This document shows, piece by piece, positions 54,826 through 63,909 of a stretch of 64,000 nucleotides of DNA; the stretch's first letter is position 1, and every line of letters begins with the position of its first letter. Source of the stretch: Atlantibacter hermannii (GTDB taxonomy: Bacteria > Pseudomonadota > Gammaproteobacteria > Enterobacterales > Enterobacteriaceae); assembly GCA_900635495.1 (NCBI GenBank), contig LR134136.1, positions 1,116,001-1,180,000 of the forward strand. The letters run 5' to 3'. Made by a program: the position numbers and the translations under genes. The notes beneath the pieces were generated by a model. It ran no database searches and was not told the origin of the DNA. It was given only the letters and a program-made list of their open reading frames with translations.

Positions 54826-55644
54826 ATGGCGCGACTGGCTGCATTTGATATGGATGGCACATTATTGTTGCCGGACCATTTGCTGGGTGAACAAACGCTG
54901 AAAACCCTGAACCGCCTGCGCGAGCGCGACATTACGCTGGCTTTCGCCACGGGTCGTCATGCCCTGGAGATGCGCCATTTGCTCAACGATCTCTCTCTCG
55001 ATGCGTTTCTGATCACCGGCAATGGAACGCGCATTCACACCCATCAGGGCGAACTGCTGCATCATGCCGATCTTGCGCCGGACGTCGCTGAAACTGTCAT
55101 CCACAGTCACTGGGACACCGCTTCGTCGATGCATGTTTTTAACGATGAAGGATGGTTTACCCAAAACGATCTTCCTGAGCTGCTGAATGCGCATCTGTTT
55201 ACCGGTTTTCGCTATCAGGTTTGCGACGTTAAGCGCATCCCCGCGCATTTGGTCACGAAAATTTGCTTCTGCGGTGAGCATGACGATTTATGCCGCCTGC
55301 GTATCCAGCTTAATGAGGCGCTGGGCGATAAAGCACATCTGTGTTTTTCGGCGCACCACTGCCTGGAAGTGCTGCCTGTCGGGTGCAATAAAGGGGCAGC
55401 GCTGGTGATATTAAGCCAGCATCTGGGCTACGGGCTGCAGGAGTGTATGGCGTTTGGCGATGCCATGAACGATCGCGAAATGCTTGAGGCGGTGGGTTAC
55501 GGTTTCATCATGGGTAACGCCATGGCGCAGTTAAAAGCCGCCTTGCCGCACCTGCCCGTTATCGGGCATTGCAGTACGCAGGCGGTTTCTCATTATTTGA
55601 CACATTGGCTGGATTTTCCAAACCTGACTTATTCCCCCGAATGA
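54826..55644 (+). CDS. cof: HMP-PP phosphatase (HAD family)
   Basis: Cof is a HAD-superfamily type IIB phosphatase that hydrolyses the thiamine precursor HMP-PP and also other phosphosugars such as FMN and PLP in vitro. The 272-residue protein has HAD motif I FDMDGTLL (residues 6-13), motif II FATGRH, the conserved Lys of motif III (NKGAAL) and motif IV FGDAMNDREML. A GAGAGCG precedes the start. It matches E. coli Cof in length. Confidence 0.95.
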   Translation: MARLAAFDMDGTLLLPDHLLGEQTLKTLNRLRERDITLAFATGRHALEMRHLLNDLSLDAFLITGNGTRIHTHQGELLHHADLAPDVAETVIHSHWDTASSMHVFNDEGWFTQNDLPELLNAHLFTGFRYQVCDVKRIPAHLVTKICFCGEHDDLCRLRIQLNEALGDKAHLCFSAHHCLEVLPVGCNKGAALVILSQHLGYGLQECMAFGDAMNDREMLEAVGYGFIMGNAMAQLKAALPHLPVIGHCSTQAVSHYLTHWLDFPNLTYSPE

Positions 55645-55659
55645 CGAGGCCATTCCAGC

Positions 55660-55686
55660 AAGCCGGGTAACCCCCGGCTTTTTTTA
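55660..55686. terminator. Bidirectional terminator between cof and ccdA
   Basis: AAGCCGGG (55660-55667) and CCCGGCTT (55673-55680) form an eight-base stem followed by T residues; the genes converge here. Confidence 0.9.
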
Positions 55687-56730
55687 TGCGCACAGGCGTT
55701 TGATTTCAGCCTGCCACGGGGTCAAGTCACCGATGTTGTGTTCCACCCATTGTGGGTTGTAGTAGGTCTCAAGATAGCGTTCACCGCTGTCGCACAGCAG
55801 GGTCACAATTGCGCCCTGACGTCCTTCGTCACGCATTTTCGCAGCCAGTTGTAACGCACCCCAGACGTTAGTGCCAGTGGATGCGCCCACTTTGCGGCCC
55901 AGAATGGTTTCCAGCCACTGGATGGTGGCGACGCTTGCCGCGTCGGGGACGCGCATCATGTCGTCAATAACCGCAGGAATAAACGACGGTTCCACACGCG
56001 GGCGGCCAATCCCCTCAATTTTGCTGCCGACGCGGCTTTTCAGCGTGGCGTCGCGGCTTTGCCAGTAATCAAAAAATACTGAATTCTGCGGATCGACAAC
56101 CATCAGCTGTGTGGCATGGCCCTGATAACGCAGATAACGACCAATAGTGGCGGAAGTACCACCCGTGCCGGCGCTCATCACGATGTAATCCGGCACGGGA
56201 CAGGGCTCGCTGGCCATCTGGCGGAAGATGCTGTCGGCAATATTGTTATTGCCGCGCCAGTCGGTGGCGCGTTCGGCATAGGTGAACTGATCCATATAGT
56301 GGCCGTTCAACTCTTTCGCCAGCATTTCCGAGACGTCATAAATCTCACACGCACTATCGACAAAATGGCAACGGCCACCATAAAACGCGATTTGCTCCAC
56401 TTTACGCCTGGCGGTGCAGCTCGGCATAACGGCGATAAACGGCAAGCCCAGCAGCCGGGCGAAGTAGGCCTCTGATACGGCAGTTGATCCCGACGACGCT
56501 TCAATGATCGGCGTGCCCTCTTTTATCCAGCCGTTACACAAGCCGTATAAAAACAGCGAGCGCGCCAGGCGGTGTTTCAGGCTGCCGGTCGGATGGGTGC
56601 TTTCATCTTTCAGATATAGATGGATGCCCGGGAAAGCGGGCAGGGCAAGGCGGATTAAATGGGTATCGGCTGAACGCTGATAGTCGGCATTGATTTCGCT
56701 GATGGCGTGATTAACCCAGGTGCTGGTCAT
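55684..56730 (-). CDS. ccdA: PLP-dependent cysteine desulfhydrase CcdA/Cds1-like
   Basis: The 348-residue protein belongs to the cysteine synthase/beta-CTS fold-type II PLP family. The PLP lysine is in HPTGSLKHRLA (Lys ~53), and the phosphate loop is EASSGSTAVSEA instead of the cysteine synthase form. It is most like the Cds1/CcdA group that degrades L-cysteine to pyruvate, ammonia and sulfide. E. coli K-12 lacks it at this place. It is divergent from decR; in Pantoea ananatis the same arrangement (ccdA-ccdR) was described as a cysteine-inducible cysteine resistance system. The symbol is by that analogy. Confidence 0.82.
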   Translation of the reverse strand: MTSTWVNHAISEINADYQRSADTHLIRLALPAFPGIHLYLKDESTHPTGSLKHRLARSLFLYGLCNGWIKEGTPIIEASSGSTAVSEAYFARLLGLPFIAVMPSCTARRKVEQIAFYGGRCHFVDSACEIYDVSEMLAKELNGHYMDQFTYAERATDWRGNNNIADSIFRQMASEPCPVPDYIVMSAGTGGTSATIGRYLRYQGHATQLMVVDPQNSVFFDYWQSRDATLKSRVGSKIEGIGRPRVEPSFIPAVIDDMMRVPDAASVATIQWLETILGRKVGASTGTNVWGALQLAAKMRDEGRQGAIVTLLCDSGERYLETYYNPQWVEHNIGDLTPWQAEIKRLCA

Positions 56731-56801
56731 GTGGCATATCCATTTATCAATTTGTGCCTAGCGTAAAACAAAGGGCGGAAAAAAGAGTTGCTATTTGGCC
56801 C

Positions 56802-56819
56802 CTTATTTGCCGGAATAAG
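56802..56819. promoter_or_regulatory. Palindromic operator candidate between ccdA and decR
   Basis: CTTATTTGCCGGAATAAG has perfect six-base arms around a six-base centre and lies 27 bases upstream of decR in the 115-base divergent region. Lrp/AsnC proteins bind such sites; binding by DecR is inference. Confidence 0.6.
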
Positions 56820-56845
56820 AGAAAATCTTTCTATAAATCTCGCAA

Positions 56846-57307
56846 ATGATAGATAAAATTGACCGTAAACTGCTTTCACTGTTGCAGAATGACTGCACAC
56901 TCTCTTTGCAGGCGTTAGCGGATGCCGTTAATCTGACTACCACGCCCTGCTGGAAACGGCTGAAACGGCTCGAAGATGAGGGGATTATTCAGGGGCGGGT
57001 CGCGTTACTCGATCCGGAAAAGCTCGGGCTGGGGCTCACCGCCTTTGTATTACTGAAAACCCAGCATCACAGCAGCGAATGGTACAGCCAGTTCGTGGCG
57101 GTGGTATCGCAGATGCCGGAAGTGCTCGGTTTCTGGCGTATGGCGGGGGAATACGACTATTTGATGCGCGTTCAGGTCGCGGATATGAAGCGTTTCGACG
57201 ATTTTTATAAGCGTCTGGTGAATCAGGCCCCCGGTTTATCGGACGTGACCTCCAGTTTCGCCATGGAACAGATAAAATATACCACGGCCTTGCCGCTCGG
57301 CGGTTAG
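56846..57307 (+). CDS. decR: Lrp/AsnC-family cysteine-responsive regulator DecR (YbaO/CcdR)
   Basis: DecR senses cysteine and activates cysteine detoxification genes (yhaOM/cyuPA in E. coli; ccdA in Pantoea). The 153-residue protein has an N-terminal helix-turn-helix (MIDKIDRKLLSLLQNDCTLS, ALADAVNLTTTPCWKRLKRL) and a C-terminal RAM ligand-binding domain. The neighbouring desulfhydrase gene is its probable main target here. Confidence 0.93.
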   Translation: MIDKIDRKLLSLLQNDCTLSLQALADAVNLTTTPCWKRLKRLEDEGIIQGRVALLDPEKLGLGLTAFVLLKTQHHSSEWYSQFVAVVSQMPEVLGFWRMAGEYDYLMRVQVADMKRFDDFYKRLVNQAPGLSDVTSSFAMEQIKYTTALPLGG

Positions 57308-57368
57308 CAAGGCCAACGCATCCTTCGCCTGCGCTCAACCCAACAGCAAGCCAATCAGGAATCATGAC

Positions 57369-59138
57369 GTGCGATTATTTGCTCAATTACGCTGGTATTT
57401 CTTCCGGGAATGGCGACGCTATCTCGGTGCAGTATGCCTGCTGATTATCATCGCGATCCTTCAGCTTATCCCGCCCCGCGTGGTCGGCATCATTGTGGAC
57501 GGCGTCACCCAAAACCACTTTACTCCAGGCCAGATTTTCCAGTGGCTTGGACTGATGGTCGCGGTGGCGGTGATCGTCTACCTGTTGCGCTATGTCTGGC
57601 GCGTCCTGCTGTTTGGGGCGTCCTACCAGTTAGCGGTAGAACTGCGCGAAGATTTTTATCGCCAGCTCAGCCGCCAGCATCCTGAATTCTATTTACGCCA
57701 CCGTACCGGGGACTTGATGGCGCGCGCCACGAATGACGTGGATCGCGTGGTGTTCGCCGCCGGGGAAGGGGTGTTGACGCTGGTGGATTCGCTGGTGATG
57801 GGGTGCGTCGTACTGGTGGTGATGAGCACCCAAATCAGTTGGCAACTCACGCTGCTGGCGTTGCTGCCGATGCCGGTAATGGCGCTGGTCATTAAGCGTT
57901 ACGGTGACCAGCTCCACAGCCGCTTTAAAGCGGCGCAGGCGGCGTTTTCATCATTAAACGATCGCACCCAGGAGAGCTTAACCAGCATCCGCATGATCAA
58001 AGCCTTCGGTCTCGAAGACCGTCAGTCGGGCCTTTTCGCCGGGGACGCACGCGACACGGGATTGAAAAACCTGCGTGTCGCCCGTGTCGACGCGCGCTTC
58101 GATCCCACTATCTATATCGCCATTGGGATGGCGAATATGCTGGCGATCGGCGGCGGCAGTTGGATGGTCATGAATGGCACCCTGACGCTGGGGCAACTCA
58201 CCAGTTTTATGATGTATCTGGGTTTGATGATTTGGCCTATGTTGGCGCTGGCGTGGATGTTCAATATCGTGGAGCGTGGCAGCGCAGCCTACAGCCGAAT
58301 TCGTGCCATGCTGGCCGAAGCGCCTGTGGTGAACGACGGTGAACTGCCTGTACCTGATGGCCGCGGTACGCTGAACGTGGCAATCCGCGAATTTACCTGG
58401 CCGCAGGCGTCAAAACCGACGCTGAAAAACATCAATCTCACCCTCAAGCCTGGTCAGATGTTAGGCATATGTGGCCCGACGGGCGCGGGAAAAAGCACCG
58501 TGCTGTCGCTGATTCAGCGTCACTTTGATGTGACGCTGGGAGAGATCCGCTTTCACGATCTTCCCCTGACCGCGTTACAGCTCGATTCGTGGCGCAGCCG
58601 TCTGGCGGTGGTTAATCAAACGCCGTTTTTATTTTCTGACACCGTGGCGAGCAATATCGCGCTTGGCCGTCCCGGCGCGACGCAGCAAGAGATCGAGCAT
58701 GTGGCGAAGCTGGCCTGCGTTCACGATGATATTTTACGTTTGCCCCAGGGGTACGACACCGAAGTCGGGGAGCGCGGCGTCATGCTTTCCGGCGGTCAGA
58801 AACAGCGAATTTCCATTGCGCGGGCGCTGTTGCTGAACGCTGAAATTTTGATTCTGGACGATGCGCTGTCTGCGGTGGACGGGCGCACCGAGCATCAGAT
58901 CCTTCATAACCTGCATCACTGGGGAGAAGGGCGGACGGTGATCATCAGCGCGCATCGTCTGTCTGCGCTGACGGAGGCGGATGAGATCGTAGTGTTGCAA
59001 CAGGGCCATATTTCACAGCGCGGCGAACATGACGCGCTGGCGAGCCAGCCGGGCTGGTATCGCGATATGTATCGCTATCAGCAGATCGAAGCGGCGCTGG
59101 ATGACGCGCCGGAAGAAGAGGAGGCGGCGAATGCATAA
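57369..59138 (+). CDS. mdlA: Multidrug-type ABC exporter subunit MdlA
   Basis: MdlA is a half-transporter (transmembrane domain plus ATPase) predicted to pair with MdlB. The 589-residue protein has six membrane helices (~15-290), then Walker A GPTGAGKST, signature LSGGQKQR and Walker B ILILDDALSAVD; the Asp in place of the catalytic Glu (LDDAL) indicates a degenerate site, common in heterodimeric exporters. The likely start is the GTG at 57369 (MRLFAQLRWYFFREW). Its 3' end overlaps mdlB by eight bases. Confidence 0.94.
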   Translation: MRLFAQLRWYFFREWRRYLGAVCLLIIIAILQLIPPRVVGIIVDGVTQNHFTPGQIFQWLGLMVAVAVIVYLLRYVWRVLLFGASYQLAVELREDFYRQLSRQHPEFYLRHRTGDLMARATNDVDRVVFAAGEGVLTLVDSLVMGCVVLVVMSTQISWQLTLLALLPMPVMALVIKRYGDQLHSRFKAAQAAFSSLNDRTQESLTSIRMIKAFGLEDRQSGLFAGDARDTGLKNLRVARVDARFDPTIYIAIGMANMLAIGGGSWMVMNGTLTLGQLTSFMMYLGLMIWPMLALAWMFNIVERGSAAYSRIRAMLAEAPVVNDGELPVPDGRGTLNVAIREFTWPQASKPTLKNINLTLKPGQMLGICGPTGAGKSTVLSLIQRHFDVTLGEIRFHDLPLTALQLDSWRSRLAVVNQTPFLFSDTVASNIALGRPGATQQEIEHVAKLACVHDDILRLPQGYDTEVGERGVMLSGGQKQRISIARALLLNAEILILDDALSAVDGRTEHQILHNLHHWGEGRTVIISAHRLSALTEADEIVVLQQGHISQRGEHDALASQPGWYRDMYRYQQIEAALDDAPEEEEAANA

Positions 59139-60909
59139 GCCTGCTCAATTGTGGCCGACCTTAAAACGCCTGCTCGGCTACGGCAGACCGTGGCGCAAAC
59201 CGCTTTCGATGGCGGTGGTGATGCTGTGGGTGGCTGCTGCCGCGGAGGTCAGCGGCCCGGCGTTAATCAGCTATTTCATTGATAACATGGTGGCGAAGAA
59301 CTACATGCCGCTGGGACTGATTGCCGGGCTCGCCAGCGCCTATATTCTGCTGCAACTGTTGGCGGCTGGCCTGCATTACTGGCAGTCATTACTGTTTAAC
59401 CAGGCCGCCGTCGGGGTTGTTCAGCAACTTCGTACTGACGTGATGGATGCGGCGCTGCGCCAACCGCTTAGCGAGTTTGATACGCAACCAGTCGGTCAGT
59501 TGATTTCCCGGGTCACGAACGATACGGAAGTCATCCGCGATTTATACGTTACCGTCGTGGCAACGGTGCTGCGCAGCGCGGCCCTGATTGGCGCTATGCT
59601 GGTGGCGATGTTCAGCCTTGACTGGCGCATGGCGCTGGTTGCGATGGCGATATTCCCTGCCGTGCTGATTGTGATGTTCATTTATCAGCGCTTCAGTACG
59701 CCTATTGTTCGGCGGGTTCGTACCTATCTCGCGGATATCAACGACGGCTTTAACGAAGTGATCATGGGCATGAGCGTGATCCAGCAGTTTCGTCAGCAGG
59801 CGCGATTTGGCGAACGGATGGGCGAGGCCAGCCGTTCGCACTATACGGCGCGTATGCAAACGCTGCGTCTTGACGGCTTCCTGCTGCGGCCATTGCTGAG
59901 TCTGTTTTCGGCGCTGGTGCTGTGCGGGCTGTTAATGCTGTTCGGTTTCAGTGCTGTTGGAACCATCGAAGTCGGCGTACTTTACGCCTTTATCAGCTAT
60001 CTCGGCCGTCTGAACGAACCGTTGATTGAACTCACCACTCAGCAGTCGATGCTGCAGCAGGCAGTGGTCGCGGGTGAGCGCGTCTTTGAGCTCATGGACA
60101 GGCCACGCCAGACGTATGGCAGCGACGTACGTCCGCTGCAAAGCGGCGCGATTGCCATAGACAATGTCTCGTTCGCCTATCGCGGCGATCGTCTGGTATT
60201 GCAGGACATCTCGCTGGATATTGCGCCGCGGAGCTTCGTGGCGTTGGTGGGCCATACCGGGAGCGGTAAGAGCACGCTGGCGAATTTGCTAATGGGTTAC
60301 TACCCGCTGACACGTGGTGAGATCCGTCTTGATGGCCGTTCGCTCTCCACCCTGAGCCACAGCGTCCTGCGCAAAGGCGTGGCGATGGTGCAACAGGACC
60401 CGGTGGTGTTGGCCGATACATTTTTTGCCAACGTCACGCTGGGGCGGGATATCAGCGAAGCGCAGGTGTGGCATGCGCTGGAAACGGTGCAGCTTGCCGA
60501 CCTTGCCCGCGGTATGCCAGACGGTATTTATACCCGGCTTGGTGAGCAGGGTAATAATCTGTCGGTGGGGCAAAAACAGCTTCTGGCGCTGGCGAGAGTG
60601 TTAGTGGAAACCCCACAAATTCTGATCCTCGATGAAGCCACGGCGAACATTGACTCCGGCACGGAGCAGGCGATCCAACTGGCGCTGACGGCGATCCGCG
60701 AGCACACGACGCTGGTGGTGATCGCTCACCGACTTTCTACGATTGTCGATGCTGACACCATTCTGGTTCTGCATCGCGGCCAGGCGGTGGAGCGCGGCAC
60801 CCATCAGCAGCTGTTGACTCAGCAGGGGCGTTACTGGCAAATGTATCAGCTTCAACTCGCGGGCGAAGAACTGGCGGCCGTGGAAGAAAATGAAACGCTC
60901 AGCGCCTGA
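59131..60909 (+). CDS. mdlB: Multidrug-type ABC exporter subunit MdlB
   Basis: MdlB is the partner half-transporter. The ATG at 59131 gives 592 residues (MHKPAQLWPTLKRLLGYGRP), close to the E. coli length; an in-frame start at 59029 lies within mdlA and is not supported. Six membrane helices precede Walker A GHTGSGKST and Walker B ILILDEATANID with the catalytic Glu. The signature reads LSVGQKQ instead of LSGGQ, as I recall for E. coli MdlB, so with MdlA one canonical and one degenerate site would form. The substrate is unknown. Confidence 0.94.
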   Translation: MHKPAQLWPTLKRLLGYGRPWRKPLSMAVVMLWVAAAAEVSGPALISYFIDNMVAKNYMPLGLIAGLASAYILLQLLAAGLHYWQSLLFNQAAVGVVQQLRTDVMDAALRQPLSEFDTQPVGQLISRVTNDTEVIRDLYVTVVATVLRSAALIGAMLVAMFSLDWRMALVAMAIFPAVLIVMFIYQRFSTPIVRRVRTYLADINDGFNEVIMGMSVIQQFRQQARFGERMGEASRSHYTARMQTLRLDGFLLRPLLSLFSALVLCGLLMLFGFSAVGTIEVGVLYAFISYLGRLNEPLIELTTQQSMLQQAVVAGERVFELMDRPRQTYGSDVRPLQSGAIAIDNVSFAYRGDRLVLQDISLDIAPRSFVALVGHTGSGKSTLANLLMGYYPLTRGEIRLDGRSLSTLSHSVLRKGVAMVQQDPVVLADTFFANVTLGRDISEAQVWHALETVQLADLARGMPDGIYTRLGEQGNNLSVGQKQLLALARVLVETPQILILDEATANIDSGTEQAIQLALTAIREHTTLVVIAHRLSTIVDADTILVLHRGQAVERGTHQQLLTQQGRYWQMYQLQLAGEELAAVEENETLSA

Positions 60910-60971
60910 CGCACCAAAATAACGCACCATGTTTGGACGACACATCCCTGGTGCAAACCTGTTACGCACCC

Positions 60972-60988
60972 TGCACTGGCATGGTGCG
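60972..60988. promoter_or_regulatory. NtrC enhancer site upstream of glnK
   Basis: TGCACTGGCATGGTGCG follows the NtrC pattern TGCAC-N7-GTGCA with one mismatch and lies about 115 bases upstream of the sigma-54 promoter, the expected enhancer position. A weaker related sequence (CGCACCATGTTTGGACG) lies at 60923-60939. The GCACCATG/CATGGTGC repeats flanking this region, followed by seven T, could also form the mdlB terminator. Confidence 0.78.
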
Positions 60989-61093
60989 TTTTTTTAGCTC
61001 AGAACAATCTTATCCATCATTTCACGTTGTTTCCCGCCTGGCCCTTACCCTGAAAACCCCGTAGCACGCCGCTTTCCTGATGTCAGGCAGATT

Positions 61094-61109
61094 TGGCACG
61101 GTGCTTGCT
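61094..61109 (+). promoter_or_regulatory. Sigma-54 promoter of glnK-amtB
   Basis: TGGCACGGTGCTTGCT matches the RpoN consensus TGGCAC-N5-TTGCW exactly, with the -24 GG and -12 GC ten bases apart. It is about 55 bases upstream of the glnK start and fits nitrogen-limited, NtrC-dependent expression. Confidence 0.92.
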
Positions 61110-61162
61110 TTACTGGAAATGTGCTCACTTAAGCCGTTACCCAATTTGACAGGAGGGGAAAT

Positions 61163-61501
61163 ATGAAACTGGTTACTGTGGTAATCAAACCATTCAAACT
61201 TGAAGACGTGCGTGAAGCGCTCTCTTCCATTGGGATTCAGGGGCTTACTGTCACTGAGGTAAAAGGCTTTGGGCGTCAGAAAGGGCATGCCGAACTCTAT
61301 CGCGGCGCGGAATACAGCGTCAATTTTCTGCCGAAAGTGAAAATTGATGTTGCCATCGCCGACGATCAGCTCGAAGAGGTGATCGACGTGATCAGCAAGG
61401 CAGCCTGGACCGGGAAAATCGGCGACGGAAAAATCTTTGTTGCGGAACTGCAACGCGTCATTCGTATTCGTACCGGCGAAGCCGACGAAGCGGCACTGTA
61501 A
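61163..61501 (+). CDS. glnK: PII nitrogen regulatory protein GlnK
   Basis: GlnK is a trimeric PII protein that signals nitrogen status and blocks the AmtB channel when ammonium is plentiful. The 112-residue protein has the T-loop with the uridylylated Tyr51 (GRQKGHAELYRGAEYSVNFL) and the PII C-terminal signature TGKIGDGKIFV. A strong GGAGGGG site precedes the ATG. It is co-transcribed with amtB. Confidence 0.96.
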   Translation: MKLVTVVIKPFKLEDVREALSSIGIQGLTVTEVKGFGRQKGHAELYRGAEYSVNFLPKVKIDVAIADDQLEEVIDVISKAAWTGKIGDGKIFVAELQRVIRIRTGEADEAAL

Positions 61502-61529
61502 TCTGGCGAACCTGACAGGTATAAAAATG

Positions 61530-62817
61530 ATGAAAAAAACTCACACTGACATCGGCCCTTGCAGCACTGGTGCTGCTGCCGGGTTTGGCCGCCGCGGCGC
61601 CGGCTGTAGCGGATAAAGCCGACAACGCCTTTATGATGATTTGCACCGCACTGGTGCTGTTTATGACTATCCCTGGCCTGGCGCTGTTTTATGGCGGGTT
61701 GATCCGCTCTAAAAACGTGCTGTCCATGCTTACTCAGGTATCGGTTTCCTTCGCGCTGGTTTGCGTACTGTGGGTGGTTTACGGTTATTCCCTGGCGTTC
61801 GGTACCGGCGGTTCGTTCTTCGGTAACTTCAACTGGATCATGCTGAAAGGCATCGCGATCACGGACGTGATGGGCTCGTTCTACCAGTACATTCATGTTG
61901 CCTTCCAGGGCTCATTCGCCTGCATCACCGTTGGGCTGATTGTTGGCGCGATTGCCGAACGTATCCGTTTCTCCGCCGTGGTGATTTTCGTGGTGGTATG
62001 GCTGACGCTTTCTTATATTCCGATTGCGCACATGGTGTGGGGCGGTGGCTTGCTGGGAACGCACGGCGCGCTGGACTTCGCTGGTGGTACCGTGGTGCAT
62101 ATCAACGCCGCTGTGGCAGGCCTGGTGGGCGCTTACCTGGTGGGTAAACGTGTCGGTTTCGGTAAAGAAGCGTTCAAACCGCATAACCTGCCAATGGTCT
62201 TCACCGGTACGGCGATCCTGTATTTTGGCTGGTTTGGTTTCAACGCCGGTTCTGCCAGCGCTGCTAACGAAATCGCGGGCCTGGCTTTCGTGAATACCGT
62301 TGTCGCGACTGCGGCTGCGATTCTGGCCTGGGTCTTCGGCGAATGGGCGGTGCGTGGTAAGCCCTCACTACTGGGCGCCTGTTCCGGTGCGATTGCCGGT
62401 CTGGTGGGCGTTACCCCGGCATGCGGTTACATTGGCGTCGGCGGCGCACTGATTGTTGGTATCGCGGCGGGTCTGGCAGGTTTGTGGGGCGTCACCATGC
62501 TGAAACGCTGGCTGCGTGTGGATGACCCGTGCGATGTGTTCGGCGTGCATGGCGTGTGCGGCATCGTTGGCTGTATCCTGACCGGGATTTTCGCCTCATC
62601 CTCCCTGGGCGGCGTCGGCTTTGCGGAAGGCGTGACCATGGGCCATCAGGTTCTGGTGCAGCTGGAAAGCATCGCGGTAACGGTAGTGTGGTCCGGTGTT
62701 GTGGCTTTCGTGGCCTATAAGCTGGCTGATTTAACTGTCGGGCTGCGTGTACCGGAAGAACAAGAGCGCGAAGGTCTGGATGTGAACAGTCACGGCGAGA
62801 ACGCTTACAACTCTTAA
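61530..62817 (+). CDS. amtB: Ammonium channel AmtB, with an apparent frameshift in the signal peptide
   Basis: AmtB is a trimeric ammonium channel of the inner membrane, gated by GlnK. The mature part (APAVADKADNAFMMICTALV onward, 11 membrane helices, conserved pore His in TVVHINAA and GVHGVCGI) is continuous. The start codon at 61530 (or 61527) is out of frame with it unless one C is removed at about 61541-61545; doing so gives the signal peptide MKKTTLTSALAALVLLPGLA and a ~428-residue protein like that of E. coli. The C-terminal GlnK-binding tail (EEQEREGLDVNSHGENAY) is conserved. A sequencing insertion is likely. Confidence 0.93.
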
Positions 62818-62829
62818 TTTTACAGCAGT

Positions 62830-62866
62830 AAAAAAGGCAGGTTTCCGCAAGGGGCCTGCCTTTTTT
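62830..62866. terminator. Terminator between amtB and tesB
   Basis: AAAAAAGGCAGG and CCTGCCTTTTTT form a perfect 12-base stem between the convergent genes, with A/T tracts suitable for termination in both directions. Confidence 0.92.
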
Positions 62867-62874
62867 CGTCTGGT

Positions 62875-63735
62875 TTAACTGCGCTTACGCATCACACCTT
62901 CCTGTACCGTCGACGCCACCAACACCCCATCCTGGGTATAGAACTCGCCTCGAACAAATCCGCGCGCGCTGGAGGCGGAAGTGCTTTCCACGCTGTAAAG
63001 CAGCCAGTCGTTTAAATCGAACGGACGGTGGAACCACATAGAATGGTCAATTGTCGCGACCTGCATGCCTGGCTCAAGAAAGCCTACACCGTGCGGTTGA
63101 AGCGCCACAGGCAGGAAATTGAAGTCAGACGCGTAACCCAGCAAATACTGATGTACACGCAAATCGGCGGGCAGGGTGCCGTTAGCCCGGAACCACACCA
63201 GGCGCGACGGATCGGCCACATGACCTTTTAACGGGTTATGGAACTCTACCGGGCGAATTTCCAGCGGTTTGTCAGAGAGAAATTTCTCCCGCACCGGCGG
63301 CGGCAGGAAATGTTCAAACTCGCGGGCAATGACCGTTTCTGATTTCAGGTTTTCCGGACCCGGCGCGGCAGGCATCTGTTTTTGATGCTCGAAACCGCCT
63401 TCCGGCGCCTGGAATGAGGCAGTCATATAAAAAATCGGCTTGCCGTTTTGAATAGCGGCAACGCGGCGGGCGCTAAAACTGTTGCCGTCACGCAGTACTT
63501 CCACGTCATAAACAATGGGCTTTTCACTGTCGCCGGGGCGAAGAAAATAGCTGTGAAAAGAGTGAATCAGTCGCTCTAAGGGTACGGTCTCTTTAGCGGC
63601 ATAGAGCGCCTGTCCGACCACCTGGCCGCCAAACACCTGGCGTAGCCCGAGATCTTCGCTCTGTCCGCGAAACAGCCCCTCTTCAATTTTTTCAAGATTC
63701 AGTAGTGCCAGTAAATTGTTAAGCGCCTGACTCAT
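62875..63735 (-). CDS. tesB: Acyl-CoA thioesterase II
   Basis: TesB hydrolyses medium- to long-chain acyl-CoA to fatty acid and CoA. The 286-residue protein has two hotdog domains (first ~10-115 with GGQVVGQALYAA, second ~170-280 with ATIDHSMWFHRP), the family length and the conserved Asp/Gln/Thr active-site region. It matches E. coli TesB over its whole length. It is convergent with amtB. Confidence 0.96.
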   Translation of the reverse strand: MSQALNNLLALLNLEKIEEGLFRGQSEDLGLRQVFGGQVVGQALYAAKETVPLERLIHSFHSYFLRPGDSEKPIVYDVEVLRDGNSFSARRVAAIQNGKPIFYMTASFQAPEGGFEHQKQMPAAPGPENLKSETVIAREFEHFLPPPVREKFLSDKPLEIRPVEFHNPLKGHVADPSRLVWFRANGTLPADLRVHQYLLGYASDFNFLPVALQPHGVGFLEPGMQVATIDHSMWFHRPFDLNDWLLYSVESTSASSARGFVRGEFYTQDGVLVASTVQEGVMRKRS

Positions 63736-63909
63736 AAAGGGTCCTCAAGGGAAAAGAAAATTGCTGTCATGCTCATCGCAACGATGCGCTTACCGGGCGC
63801 AAAGCCAGTCATCACGCGGATAACACAGCGACCAAACGCTGAGTATAACGCAGATTAGCAACTGGTCAGAGGGGTTCAATTATCTGAATACTGGCCCGTT
63901 TTCAGGCGA

